The notes below the pieces were generated by a model, which worked only from the letters and a program-made list of their open reading frames with translations, searched no databases and had not been told where the DNA came from. The position numbers and the translations under genes were made by a program. Below are positions 43,371 to 51,099 of a DNA stretch of 64,000 nucleotides, one piece after another (within the stretch, counting starts at the first letter, position 1; each line of letters opens with the position of its first letter). The stretch comes from Sphingobium sp. BYY-5 (GTDB lineage Bacteria > Pseudomonadota > Alphaproteobacteria > Sphingomonadales > Sphingomonadaceae): positions 3,255,501 through 3,319,500 of the forward strand of contig NZ_JALEBH010000001.1 of assembly GCF_022758885.1 (NCBI RefSeq), read 5' to 3'.

Positions 43371-43852
43371 TCGCGTCTTCCCCCGCATCCGTCCGGCGCA
43401 ACCGCTGGGCGGTGAGTTTTGCCGATCTGCTGCTGCTCCTGCTGGCCTTTTTCGTGCTGTTGCAGGCCAGCGGATCGCGTCGCGACGCGCTGCTGGCGCA
43501 GGTCAGCCAGCAATTTGGCGGTCGGGCGAGGGTGCAGGGCGAAGAACTGCGCGCGGCGGACCTGTTCGCGCCGGGCGAGGCACTGCTGACCGAGGCTGGC
43601 CGTGCGCGGCTGCGCGTGGTGGCGCGCGCATTTACCAAGGCGCCGGGCAGGGTGGAAATACGCAGCCATGGCGTCGATCCGTCGCGCCAGCGCTTCGACG
43701 AATGGGATCTCGCCGCCGCCCGTCTGGGTGCGGTGGCGCGCACGCTGCGCGAGGACGGAATCGTGGAGGACCGATTGCTGATCCGGGGCCTCGATCAGGC
43801 CGATGGCAAGGCCGGGCAGGGGCAGGTCATCCGCATCGCGCCGGGGCGGTGA
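43367..43852 (+). CDS. OmpA-type partner of the proton channel (MotB/TolR-like)
   Basis: This 161-residue protein has one N-terminal membrane helix with a conserved Asp, D20 in RWAVSFADLLLLLLAFFVLL, matching the proton-binding site of MotB/ExbD. A periplasmic C-terminal domain (~70-155) looks like a shortened OmpA fold (VEIRSHGVDPSR, WDLAAARLGAVARTL) without the full peptidoglycan motif. It overlaps the preceding gene by four bases. With it, it would form a second ion-driven unit in the flagellar region. Confidence 0.75.
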   Translation: MIASSPASVRRNRWAVSFADLLLLLLAFFVLLQASGSRRDALLAQVSQQFGGRARVQGEELRAADLFAPGEALLTEAGRARLRVVARAFTKAPGRVEIRSHGVDPSRQRFDEWDLAAARLGAVARTLREDGIVEDRLLIRGLDQADGKAGQGQVIRIAPGR

Positions 43853-43870
43853 AGAAGGATTGACGTTAAC

Positions 43871-43886
43871 TGGCACGAAAATTGCT
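43871..43886 (+). promoter_or_regulatory. Sigma-54 promoter of flgA
   Basis: TGGCACGAAAATTGCT is a perfect -24/-12 match. The transcription start would fall near 43897, downstream of the ATG at 43893, which supports GTG 43929 as the true flgA start. Confidence 0.9.
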
Positions 43887-43928
43887 GAAATCATGGCTCA
43901 ACCTGTCCGCCTCGTCAGGAGACATGCC

Positions 43929-44501
43929 GTGTTCCGATTTTCGTCCATCCTTCTCGCCGCCGCCGCGCTGCCTGTTGCGCAGCCTGCGCTGGCGCAGCAG
44001 TCATTCGAGAATCTCGACCGCATCGACAGCCTGGTCGCCATGACTGTGGGCGCCAATCTGGGCGAGCCGGGCGGCCCCGCCGCGCCGGTCGATCGCCGCC
44101 TGCGTCTGGCCGCCTGCCCGACCACGCCGTCCGTCGAAGGACCGGTGTTCGGCGCGGCAATGGTGAAGTGCGAGGCGCTGGGCTGGCGCATCCGCGTGCC
44201 GCTGGTGGCGGGCGCGGCGGCCGCTGCCTCCGGCCCGCTCCCCAATGGCGGTGCTGGCGCCAGCCGGTTCGTCCGTGCAGCCGCTGCCTCCGCTTCCAAG
44301 ATAAGTGTCGTGCGCAAGGGCGATCCCGTCCAACTCCAGGCTGGCAATACGGCCTTCAGCGTCTCGCGCATGATGATTGCGGACGAGGATGGCGCCGTCG
44401 GCGAGACGATCAGGGTGCGTGAAGACAGGAAAAGCGCACCGGTTTTCGCGCAGGTTGTGGAAATGGGGGTTGTGCGCATTCCCGGATTTAATAGTTTTTG
44501 A
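43929..44501 (+). CDS. flgA: Flagella basal-body P-ring formation protein FlgA
   Basis: FlgA is the periplasmic chaperone that helps build the P-ring. The 190-residue protein has a signal peptide (ending LPVAQPALA-QQ) and the C-terminal SAF-type domain with ISVVRKGDPVQLQAGNTAFSVSRMMIADEDGAVGETIRV, typical of FlgA. A GTG start at 43929 fits well: AGGAG at 43917-43921, a proper signal peptide, and the sigma-54 promoter position. An ATG at 43893 would lie before the transcription start. Confidence 0.85.
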   Translation: MFRFSSILLAAAALPVAQPALAQQSFENLDRIDSLVAMTVGANLGEPGGPAAPVDRRLRLAACPTTPSVEGPVFGAAMVKCEALGWRIRVPLVAGAAAAASGPLPNGGAGASRFVRAAAASASKISVVRKGDPVQLQAGNTAFSVSRMMIADEDGAVGETIRVREDRKSAPVFAQVVEMGVVRIPGFNSF

Positions 44502-44547
44502 ACTTGTCCGTTATAATGCCCGAAGGACGAGTGAAGGATTTTACCCG

Positions 44548-44826
44548 ATGATTAACGCCGTGGGTCAGAGCATCAGCAGCGCGATCGGCGCCACCAGCCT
44601 GCGTGAGGGGGGCAAGGCGCGGGCCGCCTCCACCGCCGATGCGACGACGATATCCGCCTCCTCGGCTTCGGCCAGCCCCGCCGCGCGCATGGCGGCCGAA
44701 GGCGCGCCGGTTGACCTTGATCGCATCGCTGCGATCAAATCCGCCATCGCTTCGGGCAATTACCCCGTCGATGCCGATGCCATTGCCGAGCGCATGATCG
44801 CGCTCGACCTGCCAAACGCCGGATAA
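44548..44826 (+). CDS. flgM: Anti-sigma factor FlgM
   Basis: FlgM binds FliA until the hook is complete, then is exported. The 92-residue protein has the family C-terminal signature VDLDRIAAIKSAIASGNYPVDADAIAERMI. The N-terminal part is Ser/Ala-rich, as usual. It starts 46 bp after flgA with AAGGA before the ATG; a -10-like TATAAT at 44512-44517 could give extra transcription, but its -35 is weak. FliA is encoded 3.4 kb further right. Confidence 0.88.
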   Translation: MINAVGQSISSAIGATSLREGGKARAASTADATTISASSASASPAARMAAEGAPVDLDRIAAIKSAIASGNYPVDADAIAERMIALDLPNAG

Positions 44827-44837
44827 GGACGACTGAT

Positions 44838-45146
44838 ATGCCGCTGGGTCTTGCCGCGCTGGATGATCTCTTCGATGCGTTCGAGGGTCTGCGCGAGGTA
44901 CTTGGCGGTAATGATGCGGTCGCTATCGAAACCGCCAGCCAACGCGTCAGCACTGCCGCCGCAGCCGTTCGCGCGATCGGCGCCTGGCGCTCGGACCCGG
45001 CGGTGGTCGAGCGGTTGAGCACCCTGCTGCCTCTGCTTGAAAGCGCGCGCGTGCGCGTCAACCTGCTCGCCGATCACACCAGCCAGCGCCTGTCCATCCT
45101 GGCTTCGCATGGCGTGCAGGCCGCGCCGTTGACCTACGGGCGCTGA
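44838..45146 (+). CDS. FlgN-like flagellar protein
   Basis: This 102-residue all-helical protein directly follows flgM, a position where flgN is common. FlgN is the export chaperone for FlgK and FlgL. The similarity is general (long helices, Leu/Arg-rich, RVNLLADHTSQRLSIL), so the call rests mostly on position. A strong intrinsic terminator follows at 45171. Confidence 0.6.
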   Translation: MPLGLAALDDLFDAFEGLREVLGGNDAVAIETASQRVSTAAAAVRAIGAWRSDPAVVERLSTLLPLLESARVRVNLLADHTSQRLSILASHGVQAAPLTYGR

Positions 45147-45170
45147 AATTTCTTCCCATCGATGCTGAAG

Positions 45171-45192
45171 CGGCGCCTGCGGGCGCCGTTTT
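45171..45192 (+). terminator. Intrinsic terminator after flgM-flgN
   Basis: CGGCGCC (45171-45177), loop TGCG, GGCGCCG (45182-45188) followed by TTTT. It ends the flgA-flgM-flgN unit just before the next sigma-54 promoter. Confidence 0.9.
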
Positions 45193-45237
45193 GCGTTGGA
45201 CCGGCTTCATTTTCTTGCGTCCGCGTTAACCAAATCT

Positions 45238-45253
45238 TGGCACAAGCCTTGCT
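45238..45253 (+). promoter_or_regulatory. Sigma-54 promoter of transglycosylase-flhA-fliA
   Basis: TGGCACAAGCCTTGCT fits TGGCAC-N5-TTGCW. The transcription start would be near 45264, so the ATG at 45257 cannot be used and the gene should start at GTG 45290. Confidence 0.85.
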
Positions 45254-45289
45254 CTAATGTCCTCACTAGCAAGTGGGGGTTTTGGTTCA

Positions 45290-46108
45290 GTGTCGGCTTT
45301 CGCAGACATATCGGCAACGGCAGGTTCGACCGGCAATCGCGTGACCAACGCGATTGCGATGGCGAGCCGTCGCACCGGTGTCGACTTCAGCTATCTGCTG
45401 GGGCAGGCGAAGATCGAATCCAGCCTCAATCCCACGGCGCGCGCGGCGACATCGTCCGCCAGCGGCCTCTATCAGTTCATCGACCAGAGCTGGCTTGCCG
45501 TCGTCGACAAGCATGGCGGCGAATATGGCCTGGGCTGGGCCGCCGATGCGATCAGCCGGGGCAGCAACGGCCGCTATTATGTGGCGGACCCCGAATTGCG
45601 CCAGCAGATACTGGACTTGCGCCAGCATCCGGAAACAGCCTCCGTCATGGCGGCGGAACATGCCGCCGACAATAAGGCCTATCTGGAAGAACGGCTGGGT
45701 CGCGACGCGGAACCGGTCGATCTCTATCTCGCGCATTTCCTGGGCGTGGGCGGCGCCAGCAAATTCCTGTCGGTTCATGACCGCGCGCCGCAGGCGAGCG
45801 CCGCGTCGCTTTTCCCTGCGGCCGCGCGCGCCAATCGCTCGATCTTCTACGATCGGGAGGGCAATGCCCGCAGCTTCTCCGAAATTCGCGATCGCTTCGC
45901 CGCCAAGCTGCAGAAAAGTTCCGATGGCCTCGGCGGACCCACCCAATATGTCGACGCCGCGCTCCCCGCGGGCGCGAAGACCGTCCAGCCCGCCGATTAT
46001 GTGCGGATCGAAACCCAGCGCCTTTCGCAGCAGCCCGACGTGACCGTCGTGCCGCAGCCGCAAACGGCGCGCCTCGCCTATCTCATGCTCGCCACCCTCG
46101 GAAGGTAA
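45290..46108 (+). CDS. Flagellum-associated lytic transglycosylase
   Basis: This 272-residue protein has an SLT-type domain with the catalytic Glu E43 in GQAKIESSLNPTARAATSSASGLYQFIDQSW (the E-S-x-L-N-P and G-L-x-Q-F pattern). It likely opens the peptidoglycan for rod insertion, replacing the muramidase half missing from FlgJ. The start at GTG 45290, with GGGGGT at 45274-45279, is chosen because the sigma-54 promoter leaves no room for the ATG at 45257. No signal peptide is evident, as for some FlgJ muramidases. It precedes flhA by 10 bp. Confidence 0.85.
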   Translation: MSAFADISATAGSTGNRVTNAIAMASRRTGVDFSYLLGQAKIESSLNPTARAATSSASGLYQFIDQSWLAVVDKHGGEYGLGWAADAISRGSNGRYYVADPELRQQILDLRQHPETASVMAAEHAADNKAYLEERLGRDAEPVDLYLAHFLGVGGASKFLSVHDRAPQASAASLFPAAARANRSIFYDREGNARSFSEIRDRFAAKLQKSSDGLGGPTQYVDAALPAGAKTVQPADYVRIETQRLSQQPDVTVVPQPQTARLAYLMLATLGR

Positions 46109-46118
46109 ACGGCTCGAA

Positions 46119-48239
46119 ATGAACCCTGCCCAAGTCAAAGCGAAGATCTGGATGAGTGCCGCCAAGGGAGCCGTGCTGCCCTTCGCGACGTTGATGGTCG
46201 TGCTGTTCATGATGGTGCCGGTGCCGGCCGTCATGCTGGACATCGGCTTCATCACCAACATCATGATCTCGCTGGCCGTGCTGATGGTGGCGCTGAACGC
46301 GGCCAAACCGCTCGACTTTTCCAGCTTCCCGACGGTGCTGCTGTTTGCGACCCTGCTGCGCCTGGCGCTCAACGTCGCCTCGACCCGCGTCGTGCTTGTG
46401 CAGGGGCATGAAGGATCGGACGCGGCGGGCCAGGTGATCGAGGCGTTCGGTCACTTCCTGATCGGCGGCGACTATGTCGTGGGCATCTTCGTTTTCGCCA
46501 TTCTGATGATCATCAACCTGGTCGTCATCACCAAGGGCGCGGGCCGTGTGTCCGAAGTGTCGGCGCGCTTCACCCTGGATGCCCTGCCGGGCAAGCAGAT
46601 GGCGATCGACGCCGACCTCAACGCCGGTCTGATGACACCGGAAGAAGCCAAGCTGCGCCGCGCGGAAGTCGCGACCGAGGCTGACTTCTACGGTTCCATG
46701 GACGGCGCCAGCAAGTTCGTGAAGGGCGATGCGGTCGCGGGCATCCTGATCCTGGTCATCAACATCGTCGGCGGCATCATCCTGGGCGTGGTGAGCCATG
46801 GCCTCGCCATCGGCGAAGCGGCGCAGACCTATGTCATCCTCGCGATCGGCGACGCGCTGGTGGCGCAAATTCCCGCGCTGCTGCTGTCGATCGCTGCGGC
46901 CTCCATCGTCACCCGCGTCAAGAGCGAGCAGGATTTGTCGGCGCAGGTCGCCGGTCAGTTCGGCACGGGCAGGGCCTGGGTGCCGGTCGCCGCCATCCTG
47001 GGCTTCCTGGGCGTCCTGCCCGGCATGCCGCACATGATTATCCTGTCTGCCGCCGCCGTGGCCGGCGGCATCGCCTGGCAATTGCGCAAGGCGAGCCAGA
47101 AGAAAGCCGCCGAGCCGGCCCCGCTGCCGCCCGCGCCCAATCCCGCGCTGATCGAATGGGATGATGTGTCGGATGGCGCGATCCTGGGGCTGGAGATCGG
47201 CTATGGCCTCATCGCCCTGGTCGATGAGCGCAAGGGCGCGCCGTTGATGGCCCGCATCACGGGCATTCGTCGCCAATTGTCCAAGGAACTGGGCTTCGTC
47301 GTGCCGATGGTGCGGGTGAAGGACAATCTGGCGCTGGAACCCAACCAGTATCGCATCACCATCGCCGGCGTCATCGTGGGCGAGGATGAGATCTGGCCGG
47401 ACGACCTGCTCGCGCTCGACAGCGGGGCGCTGGACGGCACGGTGCAGGGCCGCGTGACCAAGGACCCGACCTTCGGCCTCGACGCCGTCTGGATTTCACA
47501 GACCAGGCGCAGCGAGGCGGTGGTCGCCGGCTATACCGTGGTCGATCCCCCTACGGTGGTTGCGACCCATCTCAATCAGCTTATCGCCATGAACGCCGCC
47601 GAAATGTTCGGTCTGGACGAAGCGCGCAAGCTGCTCGACAATTTGAAGGATGCCGCGCCCCAACTGGTCGATGGCCTGACCCCCAATTTGTTGAGCCTGA
47701 CGCAGATCAGCGCGCTGTGCCGTGCGCTGCTGTCCGAAGGCATCGCGCTCAAGGATTTCCGCCGCATCTGCGAGGCGATGGTCGATGGGGCGCGGCCCGA
47801 TATGACGCATGAACAACTGGTCGAAGCGGTGCGCCAGCGCATCGGCGCGCTCATCATCCAGGGGCTTGTGCCGGTGAAGATGCCGCTGCCGGTCATCACC
47901 CTGGACGGCGATCTGGAAGCCATGCTGGCGCAGGCGATGCGCGTCGCGGGCGACGCCAGGCATCCCATCGAACCGAGCCTGGCCAACCGCATCGTCGAAT
48001 CGGTCGTACACGCCGCCCGGCCGATGCTGGGCCAGGCGCGCAATTTTGCGATCGTTACCTCGCCGCTTGCTCGCCGGGCGCTTGCCCGCCTGTTCAAGCC
48101 GCATCTGCCGGAAACGCCGGTGCTATCCTTCCTGGAAATTCCCGACGGCAAGGGCGTGGAAGTGGTCGCTGTGGTCGGGAATGATCCCCGCCCAACGTCA
48201 TCGCGCCACGACCCGCATCAGCACGAACCAGTCGCCTGA
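46119..48239 (+). CDS. flhA: Flagellar export gate protein FlhA
   Basis: FlhA is the large subunit of the flagellar type III export gate. The 706-residue protein has eight membrane helices (residues ~20-330) with FATLLRLALNVASTRVVLVQGH and the FHIPEP-like loop motif (GRVSEVSARFTLDALPGKQMAIDADLNAGLM), then a cytoplasmic domain (~360-690) with VREPHPTVVATHLNQLI-like elements. Its N-terminal Met follows the transglycosylase by 10 bp and it is followed by fliA after 14 bp, so the three are probably one transcript from 45238. Confidence 0.96.
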   Translation: MNPAQVKAKIWMSAAKGAVLPFATLMVVLFMMVPVPAVMLDIGFITNIMISLAVLMVALNAAKPLDFSSFPTVLLFATLLRLALNVASTRVVLVQGHEGSDAAGQVIEAFGHFLIGGDYVVGIFVFAILMIINLVVITKGAGRVSEVSARFTLDALPGKQMAIDADLNAGLMTPEEAKLRRAEVATEADFYGSMDGASKFVKGDAVAGILILVINIVGGIILGVVSHGLAIGEAAQTYVILAIGDALVAQIPALLLSIAAASIVTRVKSEQDLSAQVAGQFGTGRAWVPVAAILGFLGVLPGMPHMIILSAAAVAGGIAWQLRKASQKKAAEPAPLPPAPNPALIEWDDVSDGAILGLEIGYGLIALVDERKGAPLMARITGIRRQLSKELGFVVPMVRVKDNLALEPNQYRITIAGVIVGEDEIWPDDLLALDSGALDGTVQGRVTKDPTFGLDAVWISQTRRSEAVVAGYTVVDPPTVVATHLNQLIAMNAAEMFGLDEARKLLDNLKDAAPQLVDGLTPNLLSLTQISALCRALLSEGIALKDFRRICEAMVDGARPDMTHEQLVEAVRQRIGALIIQGLVPVKMPLPVITLDGDLEAMLAQAMRVAGDARHPIEPSLANRIVESVVHAARPMLGQARNFAIVTSPLARRALARLFKPHLPETPVLSFLEIPDGKGVEVVAVVGNDPRPTSSRHDPHQHEPVA

Positions 48240-48253
48240 AGAGAGGCTAAGGC

Positions 48254-48985
48254 ATGTATATGAACAAGATCGCGGCTGGCGCTCACACCTATGGCAAGCC
48301 CGGCGAACACAGCCAGGAACGGCTGGCCCGCCAATATATGCCGCTGGTGCGCAAGATCGCCTGGCATGTCCATGGCCGCGTTTCGAGCGCCATCGAGGTG
48401 GAAGACCTGCTCCAGATCGGCATGGTCGCGCTGGTCGAGGCGGCCAACGGTTTCGAGGATCGCGGCCTGGGCTTCGCCACCTATGCGCAATTGCGCGTGC
48501 GCGGCGCGATGATCGACCATCTGCGGCGGCAGGCGACGCTTTGCCGTTCCGCCATGACCCGGCGCAAGGAGCTGGCCGGCGTGCGCAACCGGCTGGAGCA
48601 GCGGTTCGGCCGCCCGCCGAGCGAAGCGGACATGTCGGCGGAAATGGAGCTGGAGCCTGCCGCCTATCGGGAGATCGCCGACAGCGCGGAGATGGTCCGG
48701 CACAGCAGCATGGACGAAGTCTATTCCGACCAGTCGATGTGGTTCGCGGACGTCGAGGATCGCGCCGACGACATCATGGAGCGCGAATCGCTCAAGGTCG
48801 CGCTCGCCAAGTGCATCGGCGACCTGCCTCAGCGCGAGGCGCTGGTGCTCCAGCTTTATTTTGTCGAGGAACTGAACCTGGAGGAAATCGGCCAAACGCT
48901 GGATATCGGCGCGGCGCGCGTCTGCCAGATCAAGAAGGCGGCGCTCGACAAGCTGCGCGAGACGCTGCGCGACTGGAACGATTGA
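48254..48985 (+). CDS. fliA: Flagellar sigma factor FliA (sigma-28)
   Basis: This 243-residue sigma factor has region 2 with LVRKIAWHVHGRVSSAIEVEDLLQIGMVALVEAANGF and GFATYAQLRVRGAMIDHLRR, region 3 with RFGRPPSEADMSAEM, and region 4 with EELNLEEIGQTLDIGAARVCQIKKAALDKLRETL. It directs late flagellar genes, held back by FlgM. No strong sigma-28 promoter was found in the window, though late genes may lie elsewhere. Start at 48254 or 48260. Confidence 0.94.
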   Translation: MYMNKIAAGAHTYGKPGEHSQERLARQYMPLVRKIAWHVHGRVSSAIEVEDLLQIGMVALVEAANGFEDRGLGFATYAQLRVRGAMIDHLRRQATLCRSAMTRRKELAGVRNRLEQRFGRPPSEADMSAEMELEPAAYREIADSAEMVRHSSMDEVYSDQSMWFADVEDRADDIMERESLKVALAKCIGDLPQREALVLQLYFVEELNLEEIGQTLDIGAARVCQIKKAALDKLRETLRDWND

Positions 48986-49016
48986 GGCATCTGATCTAAC
49001 GGGATAATTTCTATTC

Positions 49017-49094
49017 CCGTTCGCCCTGAGCCTGTCGAAGGGCCATTCTTCTCTTTAAGAAAGAGCTGGGCTTCGACAAGCTCAGCCCGAACGG
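49017..49094. repeat. Large inverted repeat, copy 2 (after fliA)
   Basis: Arms of 27 bp (49017-49043 and 49068-49094) have the same sequences as at 21426-21503. A shorter stem AACGGGA/TCCCGTT (48998-49004/49015-49021) precedes it. It lies between fliA and the convergent opgH gene, and could act as a terminator. Confidence 0.88.
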
Positions 49095-49148
49095 ATGTGG
49101 GGTGTTCGTTTTGGCCCCGGATAGCTATTCACGCGCGGCGAGCCAGCC

Positions 49149-51035
49149 TCATTCGTCGTTCGCCGGCATCGGCCCTATGCGGCGCTCGTCGCCGGTCGGC
49201 CAGCGAAAGCGCAGCGGACGGTAGCTTTGTGTCCGCCACCATGGATCGGCGACCTCGAACAGGCCGCTCTCCTCCGCCTTGCGGCCCAGGTCCTTGCGTG
49301 CGGTGATCGCCGCCAGCAGCGGCGCGAGGAACAGGCCAGCGACCACCGGAATGGCCCAACCCAGGCCACCCGCCTTGATCGCCAGCAGCGTCAGGCCGGC
49401 GCCCAGCAGCAGATGCCATTTGAACAGCCAGATCGCGCTGGTGATGGCCATGCCGTCGCGGTCGCGGGTCTGGCCGTTCCAACTGCTCTTGCGGCCCATC
49501 AATATGCCGAACAGGTTGATCGTTTGGGTCAGCATCGCGACCGGCGCCATCAGGATCGAAAGGGTGATGTCGGCGATCACGCCGCGCGTCATGCGCGCCG
49601 CGCCGCCAAAGCCGATGCGCCGCGCCGGGTCCGCCATCGCCCAGATGATCGCGAAAATCTTCGGCCCGAACAGCAGCACCGCCGTCACCGCCAGCAGCCC
49701 ACCCGAAGGCAGCACCGCCGCCGGGGGCCACAGGCCGCTCGCCGCGCCGCCCAACACCACCAGGATCAGCGCCAGCCACATGGGCGAGGTGCAATAGGCG
49801 CTGGCGCCGACCAGCAATTGAAACCGGCTGACCGGGTGCAGCCCGGCGATCTTCACCAGCAGCGGCACATGCTGGATATTGCCCTGGCACCAGCGGCGGT
49901 CGCGGGTGAAGAGGTCGGGCATGGAAGGTGGGAATTCCTCGAAACTGTCGTCTGCCGTCACCATATGCACGTCCCAGCCGCGGCGGCGCAGCAGCGCGGC
50001 CTCCAGCATGTCGTGGCTCATGATATGGCCGCCGAAGGGCGCACGGCCGGGCAGTTCGGGCAGGCCGCAGCTTTCGGCGAAGGCGCGCACGCGCACGATC
50101 GCATTATGGCCCCAGAACATCCCTTCCGAACCCGCCCACCAGATCATGCCCGCAGCCGAGATCGGCCCGAACAGGCGGCTGGCGAACTGCTGCCAGCGCG
50201 CGAACAAAGTGGCCGCGCCCATCACCGTGGGGACGGTCTGGATGAGGCCGACATGCGGGTGCCGCTCCATGTCGGCGGCGAGCCGCGCCATGGTCTGGCC
50301 GCTCATCACGCTGTCGGCGTCCAGCACCACCATATAGTCATATCCGCCGCCGAAGCGCTGCACCCATTCGGCGATATTGCCCGGCTTGCGCCCGACATTG
50401 AGCGCACGGCGGCGATAATGGACGGGACGGGAGAAGGAGCCGCGCATCTCCTGATAGGCGCGCCGCTCGGTCTCGCCGCTTTCGGCGTTGGAATCGGACA
50501 GGATGAAAAATTCGAAACGCTCGCCACCCATCACCTGCGCCAGGGAGCGTTCCATGATTGACAGGCGGCCGAGCACGCCTAGGAAATCCTCGTTGCAGAC
50601 CGGCAGCAGGATCGCGGTCTTGCCGCGCAGCGGTTCGGATGCGTTCAGCGGGCGGGGGGTGACGCTGCGCCCGCCGCCAACTGTCTGGAGCAGGAAGCCG
50701 ATGGTCGCGGTCGCAAAGCCGAAGGAGATCCAGGCGAACAGCGAGATGAAGAGGGCGAGGTAGACGCCTTCCACGAAATCGATGCCGTCGAGGCCGATCG
50801 AGCGGCGCATTTCGTGCGCGGCCATGACGGCCGGGATCAGCGCCAGCAGCACGACCAGCAGCCGCCGCGCCCACAGGTCGATGTTGAAGCGGCGGCGCGC
50901 GATCAAGGGCGGCGCCGTCGAGAAATCCTGCTCAGGCATGGCGAGCGGACTTTCGGGCGGAACCTGTTCGAAGGCCCGCTTCAATGGTGTGTCTTCGCCG
51001 GTCGGCCCTGCCGACCGCGCGCCTCCATTCCCCAT
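49149..51035 (-). CDS. opgH: Glucan glucosyltransferase OpgH (MdoH)
   Basis: OpgH polymerises UDP-glucose into the backbone of osmoregulated periplasmic glucans. The 628-residue inner-membrane GT2 enzyme has two N-terminal helices (~55-75, ~90-120), the catalytic domain with LLPVCNEDFLGVLGRLSIMERSL, VLDADSVMSG (D-x-D-like) and TRDRRWCQGNIQHV (Q/R-x-x-RW), and several C-terminal helices. It follows the OpgD/G gene by 64 bp. Interestingly, this glucan pair sits inside the flagellar cluster, between fliA and fliC. Confidence 0.92.
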   Translation of the reverse strand: MGNGGARSAGPTGEDTPLKRAFEQVPPESPLAMPEQDFSTAPPLIARRRFNIDLWARRLLVVLLALIPAVMAAHEMRRSIGLDGIDFVEGVYLALFISLFAWISFGFATATIGFLLQTVGGGRSVTPRPLNASEPLRGKTAILLPVCNEDFLGVLGRLSIMERSLAQVMGGERFEFFILSDSNAESGETERRAYQEMRGSFSRPVHYRRRALNVGRKPGNIAEWVQRFGGGYDYMVVLDADSVMSGQTMARLAADMERHPHVGLIQTVPTVMGAATLFARWQQFASRLFGPISAAGMIWWAGSEGMFWGHNAIVRVRAFAESCGLPELPGRAPFGGHIMSHDMLEAALLRRRGWDVHMVTADDSFEEFPPSMPDLFTRDRRWCQGNIQHVPLLVKIAGLHPVSRFQLLVGASAYCTSPMWLALILVVLGGAASGLWPPAAVLPSGGLLAVTAVLLFGPKIFAIIWAMADPARRIGFGGAARMTRGVIADITLSILMAPVAMLTQTINLFGILMGRKSSWNGQTRDRDGMAITSAIWLFKWHLLLGAGLTLLAIKAGGLGWAIPVVAGLFLAPLLAAITARKDLGRKAEESGLFEVADPWWRTQSYRPLRFRWPTGDERRIGPMPANDE

Positions 51036-51099
51036 CTTGTCCAGACCTGCTTGTTGTTGACCCAGGCGTTAGAACCGTTCGTTACACTTAGGGTTCCCT

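Noticed and set aside
43893..43928. ATG at 43893 as the flgA start
   Set aside because: It lies before the expected sigma-54 transcription start; GTG 43929 has a ribosome site and signal peptide.
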